From DASSUW01 sp963792385 (GTDB taxonomy: Bacteria; Actinomycetota; Thermoleophilia; Solirubrobacterales; Solirubrobacteraceae), in contig CAWBVZ010000003.1 of the NCBI GenBank assembly GCA_963792385.1, positions 62,001-126,000 of the forward strand: a stretch of DNA of 64,000 bases, in the 5' to 3' direction. A program made the translations under genes and the position numbers. Below, one piece after another: positions 57,809 through 64,000 of this stretch (within the stretch, counting starts at the first letter, position 1; each line of letters starts with the position of its first letter). The notes under the pieces are model-generated. The model was given only the letters and a program-made list of their open reading frames with translations. It did no database searches and was not told the DNA's origin.

Positions 57809-59216
57809 CTACGCGGGGACCGGCTCCGCGACGGGCGCAGCGGCAGCCCGCGCGCGCCGCTTGGCGGGCACCAGCAGCGCGGCGAGCGCGCCGGCGAGCA
57901 GCACCGCGGCTCCGACCCAGATCGCGCTGGTCATCCCGTCGGTGTAGGCCTGCGGCGACGCGTACGAGCCGTTGTGCGAGAACACGGTCGCCAGCACGGC
58001 GACGCCGAGCACGCCGCCGAGCTCGCGGATCGCGTTGGTGGCGCCGGACGCCTGGCCCGCCTCCTCCGGCCGCACCGCACCGAGGATCGCCGTGGCCGCC
58101 GGGGCGAACACGAGCGCCATGCCGGTGCCGGCCATGATGAACGGGATCACGAGCTGGCTGTACGGGACGTCCGGTGCCGAGACGGCTGCCAGCCAACCGA
58201 TCCCGCCGGCCTGTAGCGCGAGGCCGGTCACCATCAGCGGGCGCGCGCCGATCCGGTCGGACAGCATCCCGGCGATCGGTGCGATCAGCATCGGCATGGC
58301 GGTCCACGGGAGCGTCCGCAGTCCCGCCTCGAGCGGCGAGTAGCCCTGCGTGACCTGGAAGAACTGTGCCAGCAGGAAGATCGAGCCGAAGACGCCGAAG
58401 TACATCGCCAGTGAGCTCGCGTTGACGGCGCTGAAGGTGCGCGAGCGGAAGAACCGCAGCGGCAGCATCGGCTCGGCGGCGCGGGCCTCCCAGACGAGGA
58501 ACGCGACCATCAGGAGCGCGCCGGCGATCAGCGAGGAGAGCACGGTCGTGCTCGTCCAGCCCAGCTCGGCGCCGCGCACGATGCCGTAGACGATGCCCAG
58601 CATGCCGGCGCTGGCGAGCGCCGAGGCCGGGGAGGTCGAGCGACCGCGCGGGGCCGTGGCTCTCGGTCAGCCGGCGGGCGGCGAGCGGGAGCAGCGCGAG
58701 GCCGATCGGCACGTTGAGCCAGAAGATCCACTGCCACGAGAGGCCCTCGACGACGGCGCCGCCGATCACCGGCCCGAGCGCGACGCCGAGGCCGGAGATT
58801 CCCGACCAGGCGCCGATCGCCAGACCGCGCTTCTCCGCCGGGAACGCCCCGGCGAGCAGGGTCAGCGTGAGCGGCGTGACGATCGCGGCGCCGGTGCCCT
58901 GGAATGCGCGAGCGGCGATCAGAGCCTCGGTCGAGGGAGCGAGCGCGGCCGCGGCGGAGGCGGCTGTGAACAGTGAGAGACCGATCAGGAACATCCGCCG
59001 ACGGCCGAACCGGTCGCCGAGCGCAGCGCCGGTCAGCAGCAGCACGGCGTACGAGAGCGTGTAGGCGTTGACCGTCCACTCGAGCGATTGGATCGTCGCG
59101 CCGAGCTCGGCTCGGATTGACGGCAGCGCGTTCGTGACGACGAGGTTGTCGAGCACGACCATGAAGAGCGCGATCGAGACGATCGCGAAGGTCCAGCCGG
59201 GGCGCGAGCGAGTCAT
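57809..59216 (-). pseudogene. DHA2-type MFS drug exporter with a one-base insertion
   Basis: ATG at 59216 with GGAGGG 7 nt upstream. The first frame gives spans 1 to about 6 (VVLDNLVVTNALPSI, VNAYTLSYAVLLLTGAALGDRFGRRRMF, GPVIGGAVVEGLSWQWIFWLNVP, ARSLDLPGL). Near 58620 one extra G moves the frame; the other frame continues ALASAGMLGIVYGIV and gives the remaining spans to the TAG at 57809. Correcting it yields about 468 aa, normal for the family. Either a sequence error or a fresh lesion. Palindromic operator-like sites lie upstream. Confidence 0.78.
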
Positions 59217-59260
59217 CGCCGTTCCCTCCATAGATTGTGAGCGGTCACTCATGACGAGAA

Positions 59261-59276
59261 GTGAGTATTCACTCAC
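59261..59276. promoter_or_regulatory. Operator-like palindrome GTGAGT-ATTC-ACTCAC
   Basis: 6-bp perfect arms with a 4-nt spacer, 45 nt upstream of the MFS start. A weaker GTGA-GCGG-TCAC follows at 59237-59248. The same half-sites form the larger hairpin at 59311-59342. The pattern suits a TetR-type repressor encoded outside the window. Confidence 0.55.
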
Positions 59277-59310
59277 AACCCCACCGCGTCAAGGCTAAAG
59301 CGAGCGTCTA

Positions 59311-59342
59311 CGCGCCAAGTGAGTCATCACTCACTTGGCGCG
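59311..59342. promoter_or_regulatory. 14-bp-arm palindrome containing AGTGAGT/ACTCACT
   Basis: Perfect arms CGCGCCAAGTGAGT / ACTCACTTGGCGCG separated by CATC, between the cupin gene and the MFS gene (both minus strand). It shares the core half-sites of the operator at 59261-59276, and could also fold as a terminator for the cupin transcript. Confidence 0.6.
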
Positions 59343-59349
59343 CGGCGCT

Positions 59350-59724
59350 TCAGCCTGCCCACGGGACCTCGACCGAGTCCTCGGTCGGCGAGTCCCGCGC
59401 GACGACGTACTCCGCCGCTTCCGCTTCGGAGTGGTTCTGGAGGAGGTGGGTCTCGCGCGGCGGGACATAGACCATGTCCCCCGGCCCGATCGTGACCGTC
59501 TGCTCGAGCTGGTCACCCCACTTGACCTCGAGGCTGCCGGACAGCATGTAGACGGCGCTCTCGCAGGACTCGTGGTAGTGGGGCCGCGATTGGGCGCCCG
59601 CCGGAACGCGGAAGACGCCCATGTAGATGTTCGTGGCTCCGGTGGTCGCCTGCGAGATCTCAGCGCCGCCGACGACGCCACGGGCAGTGGCGCGGTCCTC
59701 GCCTGCTGGGTTGACGACCTTCAT
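59350..59724 (-). CDS. Cupin-domain protein
   Basis: 124 aa. Metal motif PHYHESCESAVYMLSGSLEVKWG (HxH...E pattern) and second motif GDMVYVPPRETHLLQNHS with the histidine. It is a small single-domain cupin, possibly a metabolite-binding or isomerase protein. Encoded upstream of the MFS exporter on the same strand. Confidence 0.87.
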   Translation of the reverse strand: MKVVNPAGEDRATARGVVGGAEISQATTGATNIYMGVFRVPAGAQSRPHYHESCESAVYMLSGSLEVKWGDQLEQTVTIGPGDMVYVPPRETHLLQNHSEAEAAEYVVARDSPTEDSVEVPWAG

Positions 59725-59734
59725 TGGCCGCAGC

Positions 59735-60922
59735 CTATTGCCACGAGCTGTGGAGCCGCGCCAGCCCCTCCGCGATCTCCTCCGGCGGGTGCGTCGTGAA
59801 CGAGAACCGCAGCGTCGCGTGGTCCGGCTCGCCGGCGAAGAACGGAAAGCCCGGGACGAAGGCGACGTCGCGCGCCAGCGCGCGCGTCAGCAGCTCGGCG
59901 GCGTCCCAGCCGTCGGGCAGCCGCGCCCACACGAACATGCCACCGTCGGGACGGTTGTGCGTCGACCCGGGTGGGAGCGCCGCGGCGAGGCCGTCGAGCA
60001 GGGCGTCGCGGCGCGCGCCGTATTGCGCCCGCAGGTTGGCGATGTGGGCGTCGAGGTCGACCGTTGCCAGCCACAGCGCGGTGGCGGCCTGATCGACCGT
60101 CGATGAGTGCAGGTCGGCGGCCTGCTTGGCCACCACGAGCGGGCGGCGCAGCGCAGGCGGCGTGCGGATCCAGCCGATCCGCAGGCCCGGCGCGGCGACC
60201 TTGGAGAGCGTCGACAGCGCGAGCGTGCGGTCCTCGGCGCCGGGCAGCGTCGCCAGGCTCGGCAGCGGCTCGCCGCGGTAGCGCAGCTCGCCGTACGGGT
60301 CGTCCTCTAGCAGCCACAGGCCGGCGCGCTCGGCAACCGCGGCGAGCGCTCGCCGCCGCTCCAGCGGCAGCGTGCGGCCGGTCGGGTTGTGGTACGTCGG
60401 GACCGTGTAGAGCACGCGCGCGCCGTGCTCGGCCGCCGCCGCTTCGACCGCGTCCGGGTCGAGCCCGTCGTCGTCGCACGCGACCGGCACCGGCACGGCG
60501 CCGGCCAGCGCGAACGCCTGCAGCGCCGCGAGGTACGACGGCTCCTCGACGAGCACGCGGTCGCCGGGCTCCAGCAGCACCGTGGCGGCGAGCGTGAGCG
60601 CCTGCTGGGAGCCGCTCGTGACGAGCACGTCGTCGGCCTCGGCCGGCAGGCCGCGCGCGGTCAGCCGGGCGGCGATCGCGGCGCGCAGCATCGGGTCGCC
60701 CTCGGTCGTCGAGTACTGCAGCGCGCGGCCGCCGCGCGCCGGCGACAGCACCGCTGAGAACGCAGCCTGGAGCCCGGCCGTGTCGAACAGCTCCGGCGCG
60801 GGCAGGCCGCCGGCGAACGAGATCACGCCCGGCCGTTCGGTCAGGGCGAGGATCTCGCGCACCGGGGAGCTCCCGACGCCACGCAATCGGGCGGCGATCT
60901 CGGGTAAGGCGAGGGCGGACAA
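59735..60922 (-). CDS. PLP-dependent aminotransferase (class I/II, 2-aminoadipate/LysN-like)
   Basis: 395 aa from a TTG with AAGGAG 6 nt upstream. Fold-type I: VISFAGGLPAPELFD, LQYSTTEGDPMLRAAIAARL, SGSQQALTLAATVLLEPGD, VPTYHNPTGRTLPLERR, DDPYGELRYRG and the cofactor-lysine region STLSKVAAPGLRIGWI. These enzymes transaminate 2-aminoadipate, branched or aromatic amino acids. The C-terminus ends FSFTTHPPEEIAEGLARL. The leader contains a 10-bp inverted repeat (60965-61011). Confidence 0.92.
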   Translation of the reverse strand: MSALALPEIAARLRGVGSSPVREILALTERPGVISFAGGLPAPELFDTAGLQAAFSAVLSPARGGRALQYSTTEGDPMLRAAIAARLTARGLPAEADDVLVTSGSQQALTLAATVLLEPGDRVLVEEPSYLAALQAFALAGAVPVPVACDDDGLDPDAVEAAAAEHGARVLYTVPTYHNPTGRTLPLERRRALAAVAERAGLWLLEDDPYGELRYRGEPLPSLATLPGAEDRTLALSTLSKVAAPGLRIGWIRTPPALRRPLVVAKQAADLHSSTVDQAATALWLATVDLDAHIANLRAQYGARRDALLDGLAAALPPGSTHNRPDGGMFVWARLPDGWDAAELLTRALARDVAFVPGFPFFAGEPDHATLRFSFTTHPPEEIAEGLARLHSSWQ

Positions 60923-60964
60923 GGTGTGCTCCTTCGAGTCGGCGGGCGGACGGGGTGCTGCGGG

Positions 60965-61011
60965 GCCACCACCGCGCCCGCGACTCACGCGGACGGCTAC
61001 ACGGTGGTGGC
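60965..61011 (-). promoter_or_regulatory. Leader hairpin of the aminotransferase gene, possible terminator or attenuator
   Basis: 10-bp perfect arms (GCCACCACCG / CGGTGGTGGC) with a 27-nt loop in the 139-bp gap between the SDR and aminotransferase genes. The first arm overlaps the end of a 17-codon GTG-started frame with five valines. It may be an attenuator, or simply end the SDR transcript. Confidence 0.4.
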
Positions 61012-61061
61012 GGCGCGTACTCGGAGCACGGCGCAGACGTTAGGGAACACGACGCCGAAAG

Positions 61062-61889
61062 TCACGACATCATTCCCGTGAACTGGCCGCCCGTGATGTT
61101 GAGCACCTGCCCGTGGACGAAGTTCGACCACGGCGAGCAGAGGAAGAACACGCCGCCGGCGGCCTCCTCGGGCGAGCCCGGGCGACCGATCGGGATCACC
61201 ATCGAGGCCATGCCGCGCATCTGCTCGGGGATGCCGAGCTGGACCTTCTCGCCGCCGATCTCCATCGTGTTCTCGGCGTCCTTGGAGGCGGTCAGGCGCG
61301 TCTCGATCCAGCCGAACGCGACAGCGTTGACGTTGATCTTGAACTGGCCCCACTCCTTCGCGAGCGTCTTCGTGAGGCCGACGACGGCGCTCTTGCCGGA
61401 CGAATAGTTGGCCTGCCCGGCGTTGCCCATCGTGCCGGAGATCGAGGAGACGTTGACGATCTTGCGGAAGACCTCGCGACCCTCCTCGCGCTCCTGCTTG
61501 GCCGGCTCGCGCAAGTGCGGCGCGGCGGCGCGGACGATGCGGAACGGCACGACGGTGTGGATGTCGAGCATCCGCTGGAAGGCGTCGTCGCTCATCTTGT
61601 GGACCGGCGCGTCGATCGTGTAGCCGGCGTTGTTGACGATGATGTCGATCCTGCCCCAGGCGTCGATCGCCGCCTGGACCAGGGCGTCGGGCGCACCGGC
61701 CGCGGTCAGGTCGCCGCCGTACACGGTGGTCTCGCCCGCGATCTCGGACGCCGTCTGCTGCGCGAGGTCGGCGTCGAGGTCGTTGATCAACACCTTCGCG
61801 CCGTGCTCGGAAAGCAGCTCGGCGGTCGCGCGGCCGATGCCGCGCGCCGAGCCGGTGACGATCGCCACCTTGTCGTCGAGGACTCCCAT
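61062..61889 (-). CDS. SDR-family oxidoreductase (FabG-like)
   Basis: 275 aa, ATG with GGAGG upstream. Classic SDR: VAIVTGSARGIGRA (TGxxxGIG), NNAGYTID, catalytic Ser in IVNVSSISGTMGN and YSSGK (YxxxK), ending in VHGQVLNITGGQFTG. An insertion (about 128-142, KQEREEGREVF) is longer than in FabG. It should reduce a 3-oxoacyl or other ketone with NAD(P)H. The substrate is not fixed. Confidence 0.9.
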   Translation of the reverse strand: MGVLDDKVAIVTGSARGIGRATAELLSEHGAKVLINDLDADLAQQTASEIAGETTVYGGDLTAAGAPDALVQAAIDAWGRIDIIVNNAGYTIDAPVHKMSDDAFQRMLDIHTVVPFRIVRAAAPHLREPAKQEREEGREVFRKIVNVSSISGTMGNAGQANYSSGKSAVVGLTKTLAKEWGQFKINVNAVAFGWIETRLTASKDAENTMEIGGEKVQLGIPEQMRGMASMVIPIGRPGSPEEAAGGVFFLCSPWSNFVHGQVLNITGGQFTGMMS

Positions 61890-61930
61890 CTGATGCCTCC
61901 AGTTCGTGTTCGGAGGCGGGATTGTGCCCG

Positions 61931-62620
61931 TTACGCGGCGAGCGGCGCGGCAGCCGAGGCGATTCGGCCGGCGTCGAGCTCGACCACGCCATCGGCCACG
62001 GTCGCCGCGGCGGCGGCGTCGCGCGTGAACAGCACGACGGTTATTCCGTCCTCGTGCGCGATGTCGCGCAGCAGCGCGAGCAGCTCGGTGGCCTCGTCGG
62101 GGTCGAGGTCGCCGGCAGGCTCATCGGCCAGCAGGAGCGAGGGGCGGCCGACCAGCGCGCGGGCGAGCGCCGCGCGCTGGCGCTCGGCGTCGGTGAGCTC
62201 GTCCGGGCGGGCGTCGGCCTTGTCGGCAAGCCCGACGCGGTCGAGCAGGGCATCGACGGCGCTGGGCTCGCACGGACGCCGCGCGATCAGCAGCGGGAGC
62301 GTGATGTTCTCGCGCACCGTGATCGTGGGGAGCACGGAGGCGGCGGGGAGGAGGAGGCCGATCCGGTCGCGCCGCAGGCGCGTCAGCTCGAGCTCGTCGA
62401 GACCGCGCAGCGGGCGGTCGTCGAGGACGACCGTACCGCCGGTGGGGCGGTCGAGGCCGGCGAGCAGGTGAAGCAGCGAGGTCTTGCCGGCGCCCGCGGG
62501 GCCGACGACGGCGGTGATCTTCCCGGCGGGTGCTTCGAACGACACGTCGCGGAGCACGTCCACGCCGGCACGGGGCCCGCCGACCCGGTGGAAGAGATTG
62601 TGCGCAATGACTCCAGGCAT
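61931..62620 (-). CDS. ABC transporter ATPase, LolD-like, with degenerate signature motif
   Basis: 229 aa. Walker A VVGPAGAGKTSLLHLL and Walker B LLLADEPAGDLD are clear, but the ABC signature (LSGGQ) reads ELTDAERQRAAL, keeping the QR after it while losing SGG. The Q-loop position reads LLLPAASVLP, without Gln. It belongs to the LolD/FtsE-like family by the linker PTGGTVVLDDRPLRGLDE. No permease gene is adjacent. It may be inactive as a transporter or have a non-transport role. Confidence 0.8.
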   Translation of the reverse strand: MPGVIAHNLFHRVGGPRAGVDVLRDVSFEAPAGKITAVVGPAGAGKTSLLHLLAGLDRPTGGTVVLDDRPLRGLDELELTRLRRDRIGLLLPAASVLPTITVRENITLPLLIARRPCEPSAVDALLDRVGLADKADARPDELTDAERQRAALARALVGRPSLLLADEPAGDLDPDEATELLALLRDIAHEDGITVVLFTRDAAAAATVADGVVELDAGRIASAAAPLAA

Positions 62621-62689
62621 GCGGCAACTCTCCCACCGGGCCACGAAGCGCAATGGACGGGTAACCACACCTTTGCGGTGTTGCGGCCT

Positions 62690-62774
62690 CCCTAACCGGG
62701 GTCAGACCCCTGTTCGGGCGCCCTAACGGGGGTCAGACCCCTGTTCGGGCGCCCTAACGGGGGTCAGACCCCTA
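62690..62774. repeat. Palindromic repeat array, second copy
   Basis: Three units of about 31 bp with near-identical sequence (GGGCGCCCTAACGGGGGTC, AGACCCCTGTTC) and the GGGGTC-A-GACCCC core. It lies between the ABC ATPase start and the acyl-CoA dehydrogenase end. The dehydrogenase TAG stop overlaps the array edge. Related to 12081-12180. Confidence 0.85.
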
Positions 62775-63839
62775 CGTGGTGCGGGCGAGGATCTCGCGCA
62801 TGATCTCGTCGGTGCCGCCGCCGATCGGGCCGAGGCGGGCGTCGCGGGTGGCGCGCTCGAGCTCCGGGTCGGGGCCGATCAGGCGCAGGCACTCGTCCTG
62901 CAGGTCGAAGTTCGTGCGCTGGGTCGCGAGCTTGGCCATCGTGACCTCGCGCACGGCGTCCTCGCCGGCCAGGTAGCGGCGCAGCGCGTGGTAGGTGAGC
63001 GCGGTGCCGGCCTCGGCGCGCATCGCCAGCTCGGCCACGCGGTGGCGCGTCGCCTGGCCGCGGCCGCCCAGCTCGGCGGCGGCGCGCTCGAGCGTGCGCC
63101 GCATCGCGCCGACGGCGCCGAGCGCCATCACGAGCCGCTCCCACTGGAAGTTGGCCATGATCAGGTAGAAGCCGCGGCCCTCCTCGCCGAGCAGGTGCTC
63201 CACCGGCACGAACACCTCGTCGAACGCGAGCTCCGCGGTATCGGACGCGCGCCAGCCGAGCTTGCTCAGCGCCCGCGCGGCCACGCCCTCGCCGCGCTCG
63301 AGCACGAGGAACGACAAGCCCGCGTGGCCCGGTCCGCCGGTGCGAACCGCCGTCACGTAGAAGTCCGCCCGCACGCCGTTGGTGATGTACGTCTTGGCGC
63401 CGGAGACGAGCCAGCCGCCGTCCACGCGCACGGCACGGGTGCGAACCGCCGCCACGTCCGAGCCCGTGTCCGGCTCGGTGATCGCCAGCGCACCGATCCG
63501 CTCGCCGCGGATCGCCGGCGCGAGCCAGCGGGCCTTCTGCGCCTCGGTGCCGAACCGGAAGATCGGCGGCGTCGCGATGTGCGTGTGCGCCCCGATCCCG
63601 GCGGCCACTCCGCCGGACCCGCAGCGCGGCAGCTCCTCGGTCAGCACGGCGTCGGCCACGAGGTCGCGCGCGCCCTCGTACTTGAGCCCCAGCCAGCCGC
63701 GCGCCGCGAGCGCCGTGAACACCTCGTTCGGGAACCACGCCGCCTCCTCCCACGCGTCCGCGTGCGGCCGCAGCTCGGCGAGCACGAACTCGCGCGCGCG
63801 AGCGCGCAGCGCGTCATGTGCGGGTGTGAATGGCGGCAT
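62772..63839 (-). CDS. Acyl-CoA dehydrogenase family protein
   Basis: 355 aa, about 25 short of a standard ACAD. Signatures: GAHTHIATPPIFRFGTEAQKARWLAPAIRGERIGALAITEPDTGSDVAA, YITNGVRADFYVTAVRTG, EDLxxEGxGFYLIM region and IGGGTDEIMREILART. The usual QxxGGxGY segment before RDARLGPIGGGT is replaced (CLRLIGPDPELERATRDARL), so the isoalloxazine and substrate pocket differ from classical enzymes. It is probably a flavoprotein of acyl-CoA oxidation with unknown chain length. Confidence 0.87.
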   Translation of the reverse strand: MPPFTPAHDALRARAREFVLAELRPHADAWEEAAWFPNEVFTALAARGWLGLKYEGARDLVADAVLTEELPRCGSGGVAAGIGAHTHIATPPIFRFGTEAQKARWLAPAIRGERIGALAITEPDTGSDVAAVRTRAVRVDGGWLVSGAKTYITNGVRADFYVTAVRTGGPGHAGLSFLVLERGEGVAARALSKLGWRASDTAELAFDEVFVPVEHLLGEEGRGFYLIMANFQWERLVMALGAVGAMRRTLERAAAELGGRGQATRHRVAELAMRAEAGTALTYHALRRYLAGEDAVREVTMAKLATQRTNFDLQDECLRLIGPDPELERATRDARLGPIGGGTDEIMREILARTT

Positions 63840-63898
63840 GTGGGGGAACACGGTCAATTTGTCTGGCCTTTTGGCCGAATAAAGGGAGTGTGCGTCGC

Positions 63899-64000
63899 TT
63901 GAACCCTCTGACGGGCCTGCGTCCCCGGATCGCCGTGCTGGTGCTCGGCGGCGTGCTTCTGCTCGCCGCACTGATGATGCGCGTGTCGGCGAACTCGGTC
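63899..64000 (+). CDS. Membrane or exported protein, N-terminus only (cut by window edge)
   Basis: TTG start with AGGGAG about 10 nt upstream; divergent from the acyl-CoA dehydrogenase gene. The 34 visible residues are basic then hydrophobic (LRPRIAVLVLGGVLLLAALMM), a signal anchor or signal peptide. The rest is outside the window, so no function can be given. Confidence 0.55.
   Translation, partial: MNPLTGLRPRIAVLVLGGVLLLAALMMRVSANSV

Noticed and set aside
62690..62774. CRISPR-like array
   Set aside because: The units are contiguous palindromic repeats with no unique spacers and no cas genes are present.

Overview
The window is very GC-rich DNA (about 70% by eye) packed with short-gap and overlapping genes, many starting at GTG or TTG. 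The gene set points to a soil-type actinobacterium, most likely class Thermoleophilia (Solirubrobacter/Conexibacter-like): an F420-dependent LLM oxidoreductase, an AAC(2')-I acetyltransferase very like the mycobacterial enzymes, DHA2-type exporters, Lrp, TetR and ECF regulators, SipW-type secretion and abundant acyl-CoA metabolism. This taxonomic call is inference from gene content. I see no rRNA, tRNA, transposase, prophage or CRISPR array.

Layout. 1-4551 (-): a signalling operon (PAS/GAF/SpoIIE phosphatase, PYROXD2-like flavoprotein, OmpR-type regulator, start of a histidine kinase). 4612-12094: glucose dehydrogenase-like enzyme, membrane protein with a coupled micro-gene, acetoacetyl-CoA synthetase, HipA-like/DUF3037 pair, sorbosone-dehydrogenase lipoprotein and MBL hydrolase. 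12174-19610: leucine dehydrogenase, ECF sigma with fused zinc finger and long C-terminal tail, ArfB-like hydrolase, beta-propeller protein, F420 oxidoreductase, alditol oxidase-like flavoprotein and a frameshifted ion channel. 19656-26656: E1-type dehydrogenase, L-2-hydroxyglutarate oxidase, polyamine-binding lipoprotein, Lrp regulator and a decarboxylase fused to a VOC domain. 26657-41782: scattered metabolic, detoxification and transport genes (DHA2 exporter, DUF3089, MsrA, NUDIX, rubredoxin with spermidine-synthase-like protein, AAC(2'), BioF).

41843-48660 is the most striking region. Two paralogous pairs of exported proteins (an Ig-like repeat protein with a SipW-type signal, then a smaller protein with a basic tail) flank a CalY/TasA-like protein and its SipW-type signal peptidase. 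Between the two halves, in the leader of the downstream operon, is a well-formed c-di-GMP-I (GEMM) riboswitch aptamer at 46100-46186 on the minus strand. A 20-bp motif is shared by the upstream regions of both transcription units. The simplest reading is a surface-fibre or matrix system switched by c-di-GMP.

48776-64000: enoyl-CoA hydratase with a biotinyl carrier, SUI1 and SpoU proteins, a DrrAB-type ABC exporter with a divergent TetR regulator and an operator-like palindrome, a second ABC exporter followed by glpK, plsC and a degenerate SDR, a frameshifted DHA2 exporter under GTGAGT/ACTCAC palindromes, aminotransferase, SDR, an unusual ABC ATPase and an acyl-CoA dehydrogenase.

Three genes (ion channel, DUF849, MFS) each carry one extra base, so either sequence error or recent decay must be considered. 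Three others (leucine dehydrogenase, NAD-epimerase, spermidine-synthase-like) have conserved N-termini upstream of any ATG/GTG/TTG. Palindromic GGGGTC-A-GACCCC repeats occur as two small arrays 50 kb apart and supply stop codons to neighbouring genes.
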